Part shown: positions 16,974-24,664 of the stretch, piece by piece | Position numbering within the stretch: position 1 is the first letter of the stretch | How the letters are laid out: the number at the start of each line of letters is the position of its first letter | Translations under genes and position numbers: made by a program | DNA from: Oscillospiraceae bacterium | GTDB taxonomy: Bacteria > Bacillota > Clostridia > Oscillospirales > Oscillospiraceae | Assembly: GCA_031261745.1 (NCBI GenBank) | Contig: JAISJC010000050.1 | Span: forward strand, 1-54,067 | Length of the DNA: 54,067 nt | Direction: 5' to 3' | Notes under the pieces: model-generated | Database searches by the model: none | What the model was told of the DNA's origin: nothing | Seen by the model: the letters and a program-made list of their open reading frames with translations, nothing else

Positions 16974-17456
16974 TTGGATGACAAACGATTTAGAACAGCG
17001 TGCTTTACAGGTCATCGGACTATTGCATCGGAGGACTTGCCGGAACTCACGCGGCGTTTGGAGGAAACAATCACGGGGCTGATACGGCGGGGCGTTGTGT
17101 GCTTCGGTTCGGGCGGCGCGATAGGGTTTGACACGCTGGCGGCGCAAGCGGTATTGAAACAGCGGGAAACGAATCCGGCCGTCAAACTCATAATGGTGTT
17201 GCCCTGCCGCGAACAGGACGCGAAATGGAGTGCGAGCGACAAGCGCGAGTACAAGCGACTGCTCGACAGCGCGGACAAGGTGGTGTGCCTTGCCGAGCAT
17301 TACTACGACGGTTGTATGGCGAAGCGCAATCTGCACCTCGTCGAGAACAGCGGCGTGTGCGTCGCGTATATGAAACACGGGCGGAGCGGCACAGCACAGA
17401 CCGTTCGACTTGCGCGGGAGCGCGGGTTGACGGTGGTAAATCTCGCGGAAAATTAA
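16974..17456 (+). CDS. SLOG-domain (YpsA/DUF1273-like) protein
   Basis: A 160-residue Rossmann-like protein. It starts with ACFTGHR, has a glycine-rich turn FGSGGAIGFD near residue 45, and later VCLAEHYYDGCMAKRN and GVCVAYMKHGRSGTAQTV; this is the pattern of the SLOG superfamily of nucleotide-ligand binders (YpsA, DprA, LOG). The TTG at 16974 is preferred because AGGGG lies 8 bases upstream; GTG 16965 and ATG 16968 overlap that site. It is controlled by the operators at 16901-16954. Related genes are common on Tn1549-like elements; the ligand is unknown. Confidence 0.85.
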   Translation: MDDKRFRTACFTGHRTIASEDLPELTRRLEETITGLIRRGVVCFGSGGAIGFDTLAAQAVLKQRETNPAVKLIMVLPCREQDAKWSASDKREYKRLLDSADKVVCLAEHYYDGCMAKRNLHLVENSGVCVAYMKHGRSGTAQTVRLARERGLTVVNLAEN

Positions 17457-17472
17457 ATAAAATTACAAACGT

Positions 17473-17513
17473 GCGGGACGGTTCATCTTTATGGTGAGCC
17501 GTCCCGCTTTTTT
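17473..17513 (+). terminator. Intrinsic terminator
   Basis: GCGGGACGGTTCA (17473-17485) pairs with TGAGCCGTCCCGC (17495-17507) with one G-T wobble, followed by six T. It lies between the SLOG gene and the PP-loop gene. Confidence 0.93.
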
Positions 17514-17530
17514 CAATTTAAGGAGGTATT

Positions 17531-18523
17531 TTGACAGAGACAGAATTTGAAACACTTATTAAAACCGCGCCGCCGAATTTGAGCATCGTTGACGGTATGA
17601 CAAAGGCGCGGGCAGTCCTGTCGCAACATAGGCGCGTCGCAGTCTCGGTGAGCGGCGGGAGTGATAGCGACACCATATTAGACCTGATTGAAACCGTGAA
17701 GCCCGATGATTGCGAAATCGCCTATGTGTTCTTCGACACGGGGCTTGAATACGCCGCGAGTAAGCATCAGCTTGAATACTTGGAAATGAGATATGACATA
17801 AAAATAGAACGACGCCGCGCAAAAAAGACGGTTGCGGTGGCTTGCCGCGAGTACGGAGTACCGTTTATCAGCAAGGACGTGAGTAGTTATTTATCGCGTC
17901 TGCAAACACACAAATTCGATTGGCGCGACAGCGCGGAGATCGCAACGCCGGAAAAGTACGGGGCGTGCAAATCCGCGCTCGACTGGTATTTTGACCGCCG
18001 TAGCGCATCTGCGACAGGTAAAGCAATGTTCAGCATCGGGCGGTATAATATGCTCCGCGACTTCGTATCCGCAAATCCCCCGACTTTCGCGGTGTCCGAC
18101 AAGTGCTGTTACTACGCAAAGAAACGTGTCGCTTATGAGTTTAACAGGGAATACAAGCCCGACCTTATTGTGACGGGTATGCGCCGCGCCGAGGGCGGCA
18201 GACGCGCGGGCAGTATTAAGACGTGCTTTTCGCAGGGAAAAAACAGCGAACCCGACAATTACCGCCCGATTTGGTATTGGACTGATGCGGACAAAGCCGC
18301 GTATAAGGACTGGCGCGGTCTGCGCTATTCCGATTGCTATGAAGTATGGGGTATGAAACGCACCGGCTGTGTCGGCTGTCCCTGCAACAGCGCGGCGGAG
18401 CGCGAGCTTGAGATCGTCGAACAGTACGAGCCGCAACTCGTAAAGGCGGCAAGGAACATATTTGGCGCGTCCTACGAGTATAGGACGGCATACACAGAGT
18501 TTAAGCAACAAAATCGCAAGTAA
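17531..18523 (+). CDS. PAPS-reductase-like PP-loop protein
   Basis: A 330-residue protein of the adenine-nucleotide alpha-hydrolase superfamily. The PP-loop reads VSVSGGSDSDT (residues about 40-50). A C-terminal cluster TGCVGCPCN (about 279-287) and an earlier CCYYAKK segment could bind metal or an Fe-S centre. The fold resembles phosphoadenylyl-sulfate reductases and DndC-type proteins, but sulfate reduction is unlikely in this setting. It starts at TTG 17531 with AAGGAGG 5-6 bases upstream. It is commonly found on Tn1549-like elements; the reaction is unknown. Confidence 0.82.
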   Translation: MTETEFETLIKTAPPNLSIVDGMTKARAVLSQHRRVAVSVSGGSDSDTILDLIETVKPDDCEIAYVFFDTGLEYAASKHQLEYLEMRYDIKIERRRAKKTVAVACREYGVPFISKDVSSYLSRLQTHKFDWRDSAEIATPEKYGACKSALDWYFDRRSASATGKAMFSIGRYNMLRDFVSANPPTFAVSDKCCYYAKKRVAYEFNREYKPDLIVTGMRRAEGGRRAGSIKTCFSQGKNSEPDNYRPIWYWTDADKAAYKDWRGLRYSDCYEVWGMKRTGCVGCPCNSAAERELEIVEQYEPQLVKAARNIFGASYEYRTAYTEFKQQNRK

Positions 18524-18662
18524 ATCGTTGACATTATACACATACACGCCGCCCAAACTTTGTGACAAATACGTCACTTCAAACACTTGCAATTACAGCA
18601 CGAAGAGTTAACATACAACAACCGCGAGAGCGGAATAAATAATTTTTCGGAGGTAATATTCT

Positions 18663-19385
18663 ATGGAATGCAAGTATAACATAACGGGCGATTCGAGGAA
18701 GCATCTCGTCAATGCCATCGGCATCGAAACGAAAACCGCAGCCAAGTATCTCGGCGCACCGACCTTCGCTTATGAAGTCGGCGGCTACACCATCGACAGA
18801 AACGGCACGCTTACCGGCTCGGATAACCGCGCAATGGTCGGATGCCTCAAAAGGGTTTACGGACTAATTGCGGAAAGCGAGGAGTATGACGCTCCCGCTT
18901 TCGAGGTTCCGGTGACGGCAATCGCCACCGACAAGCTCGTCATCGAAATCCCGCTTGAGGGGTTCACCGAGACGGCACTCGCCAATCTTGAACAGCTTGT
19001 GGCGAACAAGACGGAGATTATTAAAAAGGCTCTCGGTGCGGACTCACTCCCGATTGAGCGGACGGAAAGCACACTTGCGTTTCCGTGGTTTGCGCTGACC
19101 GGTGCGCCGGGTGAAGCCGATGTGTACTCTCGTTTCGCAACCGCACTCTGTGAGACCGCGAAAAAGCAAAAGCGCGTCATCGCAAAAGAGACGGACGTGG
19201 ACTCTGAAAAGTTCGCAATGCGTTGTTTTCTGCTCCGGTTGGGTTTCATCGGCAAGGAGTTCGCTCCCGCGCGAAAACTGCTCACGGCGAAGCTGTTCGG
19301 CAACGGTTCGTTCAAGAGCGGCAACGGCAAAAAGAGCGCGGAGGAGAATAATCCTACGCTGAATTCAATAAAGGGTGGTGATTGA
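18663..19385 (+). CDS. Mobile-element 'virulence-related' family protein
   Basis: A 240-residue soluble protein (opening MECKYNITGDSRKHLVNAI). I recognise the family as the gene often labelled virulence-related protein in Tn1549-like elements: an N-terminal segment that reads like a recognition of the element's own small domain (KTAAKYLGAPTFAYEVGGYTI), a central acidic part, and a C-terminal SFKSGNGKK...NP tail. No catalytic motif is visible. GGAGG precedes the ATG by 9 bases. The 140 bases upstream hold a weak promoter candidate (TTGCAA 18587, TAACAT 18609) and nothing else I can support. Confidence 0.7.
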   Translation: MECKYNITGDSRKHLVNAIGIETKTAAKYLGAPTFAYEVGGYTIDRNGTLTGSDNRAMVGCLKRVYGLIAESEEYDAPAFEVPVTAIATDKLVIEIPLEGFTETALANLEQLVANKTEIIKKALGADSLPIERTESTLAFPWFALTGAPGEADVYSRFATALCETAKKQKRVIAKETDVDSEKFAMRCFLLRLGFIGKEFAPARKLLTAKLFGNGSFKSGNGKKSAEENNPTLNSIKGGD

Positions 19386-19650
19386 TGTGTTTTTCAAGCG
19401 TAAAGGCTACGGCCGCATTTATTCAGATTCAGACGAAAACATTGCTAAAATTCACGAATTGATTCGAGCGATGGATGCGTTTGAGTTCGATTATCTTCCC
19501 GATGCCCTGATTGCTGTATATACGGGTTTTGACGAACCCGTATATGTGGGTAAATTCTGCGCTTTGGATTTGACTGAATTGCAGAAGAGGTGCAATAGTG
19601 TCGGGATTCCGTGCAGGATTGTTATTGCGGAGGAGGGTGCAGATGCGTAA
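19375..19650 (+). CDS. Hypothetical 91-residue protein
   Basis: A small acidic protein (FKRKGYGRIYSDSDENIAKI...) overlapping the previous gene by 11 bases and the next by 8, so all three are probably co-translated. The first GTG (19375) lies inside the only SD-like run (AAAGGGTGG); GTG 19387 would have better spacing. I do not recognise a domain. Together with the next gene it is less GC-rich than the surrounding conjugation genes, which suggests a separately acquired pair. Confidence 0.6.
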   Translation: MVIDVFFKRKGYGRIYSDSDENIAKIHELIRAMDAFEFDYLPDALIAVYTGFDEPVYVGKFCALDLTELQKRCNSVGIPCRIVIAEEGADA

Positions 19651-20359
19651 ATTCTCTACTCCCTCCAACACGGATTTGGTGAGCGGATTATTCTTGGAAT
19701 TGCTGGCTGATGGCTGTGAGCATTCCACCGCCGAAATACTGAAATATGTCAATGAAAAGGCAGGCGGTATGGGCCTTGACGGCAAACGGCTCACGGATGA
19801 AACAGTAAGAGGCGCCATTTGGCAAAAGCTCAGATATGGAATCGCGTCATATATTCAGACACGACGAGGTTTTTTTCAGTCTCTGCCGAAATTTCAGCCG
19901 GATGGAGCGCAATGGTACAAAATCCAGCCGGGTTATATTGCCGCCGACTTGAAAACCGGCGAGAAAGAATATGTCTTTGATACGGCGAAAGGATCGCTTC
20001 ATGTTTTGCAGTCCGCGTTTTTCGATACACAAGCCGAAGCCACAGCAAAGGGCTTTAAGCCATATTTTGTGGCAGACAGCGGCCTATGTCTGTATGCATC
20101 AGGGCCTATTGTAGCCAATGGCAGGTCTGGAAACGCAAGGTTTGCTGTCGTTGGAAACGGAAAACCAGAGCTATCTGTTCCGCAGGCGCCGAAATTGCCG
20201 GGAATGACCAGGGGGCGGCTCCTTGCCGCATTGGATACGCTTCAGGACGGCGGGGAGTCCGGCTATTTCAACGACGAGCTGGTCACGCTCATATCGCTGG
20301 TGTACTTTGTGACCAAAACGGATATCGACAGGGCATGGGCAGATTGCAGCGATGCTTAA
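19643..20359 (+). CDS. Hypothetical protein, possible winged-helix N-terminus
   Basis: A 238-residue protein starting at ATG 19643, with GGAGGAGG 6 bases upstream inside the preceding gene. Residues 1-75 have the look of a small helical, possibly winged-helix domain (LVSGLFLELLADGCEHSTAEILKYVNEKA...DETVRGAIWQKLRYG). The middle is beta-rich and the last 50 residues (LPGMTRGRLLAALDTLQDGG) resemble another short helical unit. No catalytic motif is apparent. It probably acts with the preceding small protein; role unknown. Confidence 0.6.
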   Translation: MRKFSTPSNTDLVSGLFLELLADGCEHSTAEILKYVNEKAGGMGLDGKRLTDETVRGAIWQKLRYGIASYIQTRRGFFQSLPKFQPDGAQWYKIQPGYIAADLKTGEKEYVFDTAKGSLHVLQSAFFDTQAEATAKGFKPYFVADSGLCLYASGPIVANGRSGNARFAVVGNGKPELSVPQAPKLPGMTRGRLLAALDTLQDGGESGYFNDELVTLISLVYFVTKTDIDRAWADCSDA

Positions 20360-20373
20360 TTAGAAGTAAACTG

Positions 20374-20406
20374 AAAAAACAGGCGCGGAGGGTTTTCCTC
20401 CGCGCC
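20374..20406 (-). terminator. Terminator of the minus-strand gene
   Basis: GGCGCGGAGG (20382-20391) pairs with CCTCCGCGCC (20397-20406). On the minus strand the stem is followed by TGTTTTTTC. It may also stop transcription arriving on the plus strand. Confidence 0.88.
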
Positions 20407-20422
20407 CGTTTGATGCCTGCGC

Positions 20423-20815
20423 TTACACGTTAAAGGCGAGGGCGAGTTGCTCCGTCAGTTTGAGTCCGTCGTTGTGATAAATGCCGAGCAGAATTGCGGT
20501 TCGCAGCATAAGGCTGCGCGTTTCGGAGGGGTTGCTCTCGTCGGCGGCTCGGCTTGCCAAGTCGCCCATCGCGGCGGCGAGGTCGCCGCTCTGCGCGACT
20601 TCCGCTGTTCCATCGCTGTCACCGAGGGCGTCCTCGATTTGCTCCGCGAACCGCGCGATTATCTCGGTGTCGCCGTCCGCGAGGTGTTCAACCGCCTGTT
20701 TGCACAGCCCGATTATTGCGTCGTCGTTCGCGTTGCCGTCGAAGACCGTCTGAATGTACGAGTGCGCGGCTGCCGTAATTACCTCGAGTGTGTTCTTTGT
20801 TTTTTCCGTTGTCAT
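20423..20815 (-). CDS. Hypothetical acidic protein whose upstream region carries the IS110 insertion
   Basis: A 130-residue acidic, helical protein (MTTEKTKNTLEVITAAAHSY...ALAFNV) with no motif I recognise. The ribosome site AGGAGC lies just before its ATG. The IS110 element begins right at that site: the insertion preserves the Shine-Dalgarno bases but displaces everything further upstream by 1.59 kb. A good minus-strand promoter with an inverted repeat now lies on the far side of the element (22427-22454), so native expression is probably lost or altered. Confidence 0.65.
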   Translation of the reverse strand: MTTEKTKNTLEVITAAAHSYIQTVFDGNANDDAIIGLCKQAVEHLADGDTEIIARFAEQIEDALGDSDGTAEVAQSGDLAAAMGDLASRAADESNPSETRSLMLRTAILLGIYHNDGLKLTEQLALAFNV

Positions 20816-20900
20816 AGTCTTTTGCTCCTGTTACTATAGTTATCGGTTGATGAAACGGCAACCAGCCGTGCCATTTTCCATTTTGTTGCCCAAGCTGTTA

Positions 20901-21046
20901 GAATGAGAGAGCAATGGCCTGACGGTTTTCTCCAAGGACTTCGCGTCCGCAAGTTAGTCAGTCAGCCATCCTCTCATTCGCAGCGTTCGATTTGTGCAGG
21001 TAGAGCCGCCGTCCGGCGCGTTCGTGTCATCAAACAGATAGAATCG
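20901..21046 (+). ncRNA. Candidate IS110 bridge RNA
   Basis: Two large imperfect hairpins lie between the left end and the transposase. Hairpin 1: GAATGAGAG/CTCTCATTC (20901-20909/20971-20979), then ATGGC-c-TGAC/GTCAGCCAT, an internal loop and GGAC/GTCC. Hairpin 2: CGATT/AATCG (20988-20992/21042-21046), an internal loop and GCCG/CGGC. Loop 1 holds TTTTCTCC (20926-20933), 7/8 identical to the left flank, and AAGTTAG (20951-20957), complementary to right flank CTAACTT (22419-22425). Loop 2 holds TGCAGG (20995-21000), identical to the right end (22413-22418), and AACAG (21033-21037), complementary to the left end CTGTT. This is the target-loop/donor-loop plan of IS110 bridge RNAs. Exact RNA ends are not known. 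Confidence 0.82.
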
Positions 21047-21100
21047 GCAATGAAAAAAGGGTGGTTCGCCAATTGTAAATCTGTAATAGGAGCGTGTGTT

Positions 21101-22312
21101 ATGAACGCAGTCGGAATTGATGTTTCAAAAGGAAAGAGCATGGTCGCTGTCGTCCGTCCCTTTGGTGAATTGGTAGTAAAGCCCTACGAGGTGCGTCACA
21201 CCGCCAGTGAACTCGGGGAGCTGGCAAACTCGCTGAAAAGTCTAGAGGGCGAGACGCGTGTTATTCTGGAACATACCGGGCGTTATTACGAGCCGGTTGC
21301 GTCGCTACTCCATAACGCAGGGATTTTTGTCAGCGCGGTAAATCCCTTGCTTATCAAGCAATACGGGAATAATTCTATCCGTAAGGTCAAAACGGATAAG
21401 GCTGATTCGTTGAAAATTGCCCGATATGGTCTTGACAACTGGTCGGAATTGAGAGAACATACGCCTATGGACACTATCCGCTATCAACTCAAGAGTATGA
21501 ACCGGCAATATGGTCTGTACTCAAAGAACAAGGTCACATTCAAGAACAACCTAATCGCGCTGCTTGACCAGACCTATCCCGGTGTGAACTCCCTCTTTGA
21601 CAGCCCTGCCCGTGAGGACGGGAGTCAGAAGTGGGTGGATTTTGCTGCCTCCTTTTGGCACACGGACTGCGTGCGGAGTATGAGTCAGTCCGCGTTCGCC
21701 GAGCGTTACCGCAAGTGGTGCAAGAAGCACGGGTACAACTTCAACGCTGCCAAGGCCTCCGTGATTCACGCGGACTCCAAAGAACTGGTCTCCATGCTGC
21801 CAAAAAGTCCGCTGACGAAAGTGATGGTTCAGGAAGCTATTACCCAACTCAATACTGTCTCCAGAGCCGTTGAGGTGTTCCGCTCCGAAATGAATCGGCT
21901 TGCTGAAAAACTCCCGGAATACCCTGTCGTGATGGGGTTATACGGCGTCGGCAAAGCCCTCGGTCCGCAGCTTATGGCTGAGATTGGTGATGTGCGCCGC
22001 TTCGCTCACAAGGGTTCGCTGACAGCTTTTGCCGGAGTTGACCCCGGCGCGAACCAGTCTGGCACTTATGAGGCCGCGAGCGTTCGCTCATCGAAACGAG
22101 GCTCTCCCGCGTTGCGAAAGACGCTTTTCCTTGTGATGACGGTGTTGCTTCAGAACGCACCACCCGAAGACCCTGTCTTTCAATTCTTGGACAAGAAACG
22201 TGCCGAGGGCAAGCCTTACTATGTCTACATGACCGCAGGTGCTAACAAGTTCCTGCGTGTCTACTTCGGCAGGGTGAAAGAGTATTTAGCGACTCTGGAC
22301 ATCGTCGAATAA
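21101..22312 (+). CDS. IS110-family transposase (RuvC-like DEDD recombinase)
   Basis: A 403-residue recombinase. The N-terminal RuvC-like domain shows Asp7 (GIDVSKGK), Glu57 (ILEHTG), Asp99 and Asp102 (KTDKADS). The C-terminal Tnp20 domain has AFAGVDPGANQSG (Ser320 is the likely nucleophile) and KRGSPALRK. ATG 21101 has AGGAG 8 bases upstream; longer in-frame readings would translate through the bridge-RNA hairpins and are rejected. It is expected to work with the RNA just upstream to recombine a circular intermediate with the target. Full length, no frameshift seen, so probably active. Confidence 0.93.
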   Translation: MNAVGIDVSKGKSMVAVVRPFGELVVKPYEVRHTASELGELANSLKSLEGETRVILEHTGRYYEPVASLLHNAGIFVSAVNPLLIKQYGNNSIRKVKTDKADSLKIARYGLDNWSELREHTPMDTIRYQLKSMNRQYGLYSKNKVTFKNNLIALLDQTYPGVNSLFDSPAREDGSQKWVDFAASFWHTDCVRSMSQSAFAERYRKWCKKHGYNFNAAKASVIHADSKELVSMLPKSPLTKVMVQEAITQLNTVSRAVEVFRSEMNRLAEKLPEYPVVMGLYGVGKALGPQLMAEIGDVRRFAHKGSLTAFAGVDPGANQSGTYEAASVRSSKRGSPALRKTLFLVMTVLLQNAPPEDPVFQFLDKKRAEGKPYYVYMTAGANKFLRVYFGRVKEYLATLDIVE

Positions 22313-22426
22313 CACACACTCAATCCTTTCCAATCAGCGCTACCGGCGGTGGTCTATTTGCGTTGCTCATTTTTCTTCTCCTTCTTTCTCGATTTCCTAT
22401 TGACTTTTTATTTGCAGGCTAACTTA

Positions 22427-22454
22427 TTTATATTCGGGTTGATACCCGCGACAA
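22427..22454 (-). promoter_or_regulatory. Stranded minus-strand promoter with inverted repeat
   Basis: On the minus strand TTGTCG (22449-22454 complement), a 16-base spacer and TATAAA (22427-22432 complement). The spacer contains CGGGT-TGAT-ACCCG (22435-22448), a possible operator. The direction fits the gene at 20423-20815, which the IS110 element now separates from it. About 120 further bases up to topB show no other feature. Confidence 0.5.
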
Positions 22455-22576
22455 CAATACCCTACCACCTGCCCGAAGTCTATTCACAGATACTGACAAA
22501 GATATAGCGCACAATTTGGGTATACCTAACATAACCTCGCGGCTGTGCTGCAATAGAAAATTAGAAGGAGATATTT

Positions 22577-24664
22577 ATGGTTTTAGTAATTGCCGAGAAA
22601 CCCTCGGTAGCGAAATCCATCGCGGCTGTCCTCGGCGCGACCGAGCGGCGCGACGGGTGCCTTGCCGGGGGTGGGTACATCGTGTCGTGGTGCTTCGGTC
22701 ACCTCGTCGGTCTTGCCGGCGCGGGAGCGTATGGCGAGCAGTACAAGCGGTGGAGCGTCGCCGCTCTGCCCATTCTGCCGGAGCGATGGGAGTATGCCTC
22801 GTCAGCGGACAAGGGAAAGCAACTCAAAATTCTGCGCGGACTGATGAACAGCCCCGATGTGGATAGCATCGTCTGCGCGACCGACGCGGGGCGCGAGGGC
22901 GAGCTTATCTTTCGGCTCGCGTATCACTACTGCAAATGCAAGAAACCCGTTAAGCGGCTGTGGATTTCCTCGATGGAGGACTCCGCTATCCGCGAGGGCT
23001 TCGCCCATCTCCGCGACGGCGCGGAGTACGACGCGCTGTACCGCTCCGCGCTCTGCCGCGCGCAGGCGGACTGGCTCGTCGGGATTAACGCCACACGGCT
23101 GTTCTCCTGCCTTTACGGGGCGACGCTGAGCGTCGGGCGGGTTCAGTCGCCGACACTGGCGATGATTGCCGCGCGTGATGCCGCTATTGCCGCGTTCGTG
23201 CCTGTGCCGTTCTATACCCCTGAACTTGATTGCACGTCGTTTACCGCCGCAGGCGAGCGATTGCCGGACTCGGAGGTTGCCGAGAGTGTCCGCGCCGCCT
23301 GTGACGGGCGCGACGCGCGCGTCCTGTCGGTGGGAAAGCGCGAAAAGACTGCCGCGCCGCCGAAGCTGTATGACTTGACCACGCTCCAGCGCGACGCGAA
23401 CCGCCTTTGCGGGTTCACGGCGCAGCAGACGCTCGACTACGCACAAGCACTGTATGAGCGCAAGCTGTTATCCTACCCGCGCACGGACTCGCGTTACCTA
23501 ACCTCGGATATGAAGGACACAGCAGGAGCGATGGCGACGTGGCTGATGCTCAATCTGACGTGCGCCGGCGCGTCGTTTACACCTGAAATATCCCGTGTCA
23601 TTGACGATGCAGGGGTGTCCGACCACCACGCGCTCATTCCCACGGCGGAGTTTATTACGGCTGACTTGGACGCGCTGCCGTCCGGGGAGCGTGACATTCT
23701 GAACCTCGTCGCCGTGCGACTTCTCTGCGCCGTCGCGCCGCCGCACACGTTTGAAACCGTCACGGCGATTTTGGACTGTGCCGGTCACACCTTCACGGCA
23801 AAGGGCAAGACCATACTTCGTGACGGCTGGAAAGCTATCGACACGGCGTTCCGCGCCGCGCTGAAAAGCAAGCCCGACAAGGACGAAGAGGATGACGAGA
23901 ATAAAACTCTGCCCGAACTTGCCGTGGGTCAGGTGTTTACGTCTGTCACGGTTTCCGTCCGCGAGGGCAAAACCAGCGCGCCGCGTCCGTTCACCGAGGA
24001 CACGCTCCTTGCCGCGATGGAAACTACCGGAGCCGACGAGACCCCGGACGACGCCGAACGCAAGGGCTTGGGAACACCGGCTACCCGCGCCGGAATCATC
24101 GAAAAGCTCGTCAAGGGCGGCTTTGTTGAGCGCAAAAAACGACAGCTTCGCGTGACGGAAAAGGGCGCGAACCTCGTCACGATCCTGCCGGAGATGCTCA
24201 CCTCGCCGTTACTCACCGCCGAGTGGGAGACGAAGCTGAAAGCTGTGGAGCGCGGCAATCTCGCCGATACCGCATTTATGGCGGAGATTGCGGCGATGAC
24301 GCGAGAACTTGTGGCGGGGCATAGCGCACCGATTGCCGAGTACCGCGCCCTGTTCGCGCCGCCGAGGGGCGAGCCTGTCGGAAAATGCCCGCGCTGCGGG
24401 TCCGACGTATACGAGGGTAAAAAGGGTTTTTTCTGTTCCGGCGCGGCGTGCAAATTCGCCGTGTGGAAGGACAATCGTTTCTTCGCCGTGAAACGCAAAA
24501 CCATAGATAAAAAGACCGTGTCCGCGTTTCTGTCAGAGGGGCGCGTTTTCATACCCGACCTGTACAGTGAAAAGACGGGCAAGACCTACGGTGCAACGGT
24601 CGCGCTTGATGACACGGGCAAATATGTGAATTTCAGACTTGAATTTGAGAAAGGTAAACAATAA
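22577..24664 (+). CDS. topB: Type IA DNA topoisomerase III
   Basis: A 695-residue TopB-type enzyme that relaxes or decatenates DNA through a 5'-phosphotyrosine. It opens with the Toprim domain (VLVIAEKPSVAKSIA; DAGREGELIFR) and carries the active-site Tyr300 in SYPRTDSRYL. A C-terminal zinc-ribbon-like segment has CPRCG...CSGAACK. GAAGGAG precedes the ATG by 8 bases. Tn1549-like elements regularly encode such an enzyme ahead of their mobilisation genes, where it probably helps process transferred DNA. Its stop overlaps the next start by one base. Confidence 0.95.
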   Translation: MVLVIAEKPSVAKSIAAVLGATERRDGCLAGGGYIVSWCFGHLVGLAGAGAYGEQYKRWSVAALPILPERWEYASSADKGKQLKILRGLMNSPDVDSIVCATDAGREGELIFRLAYHYCKCKKPVKRLWISSMEDSAIREGFAHLRDGAEYDALYRSALCRAQADWLVGINATRLFSCLYGATLSVGRVQSPTLAMIAARDAAIAAFVPVPFYTPELDCTSFTAAGERLPDSEVAESVRAACDGRDARVLSVGKREKTAAPPKLYDLTTLQRDANRLCGFTAQQTLDYAQALYERKLLSYPRTDSRYLTSDMKDTAGAMATWLMLNLTCAGASFTPEISRVIDDAGVSDHHALIPTAEFITADLDALPSGERDILNLVAVRLLCAVAPPHTFETVTAILDCAGHTFTAKGKTILRDGWKAIDTAFRAALKSKPDKDEEDDENKTLPELAVGQVFTSVTVSVREGKTSAPRPFTEDTLLAAMETTGADETPDDAERKGLGTPATRAGIIEKLVKGGFVERKKRQLRVTEKGANLVTILPEMLTSPLLTAEWETKLKAVERGNLADTAFMAEIAAMTRELVAGHSAPIAEYRALFAPPRGEPVGKCPRCGSDVYEGKKGFFCSGAACKFAVWKDNRFFAVKRKTIDKKTVSAFLSEGRVFIPDLYSEKTGKTYGATVALDDTGKYVNFRLEFEKGKQ

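Larger units (their letters stand above)
20828..22418 (+). mobile_element. IS110-family insertion sequence
   Basis: A 1591-bp element. Its ends were inferred from core dinucleotides CT at 20828-20829 and 22419-22420 and from guide matches of the candidate bridge RNA. The long upstream non-coding region (about 270 bases) followed by a single transposase of 403 residues is the IS110-group layout. No terminal inverted repeats or target duplication beyond CT are seen, as expected for IS110. Removing the element would join TTTTGCTC-CT-AACTTATT and restore a normal leader for the minus-strand gene. Confidence 0.85.

Noticed and set aside
20447..20839. Plus-strand reading frame opposite the minus-strand gene at 20423-20815
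   Set aside because: The minus-strand frame has a ribosome site, a terminator and a plausible acidic helical protein; the plus-strand product is low in plausibility.
20903..21100. An earlier start for the IS110 transposase
   Set aside because: The added residues would be encoded by the bridge-RNA hairpins and do not resemble the family; ATG 21101 gives the canonical GIDVSKGK start.
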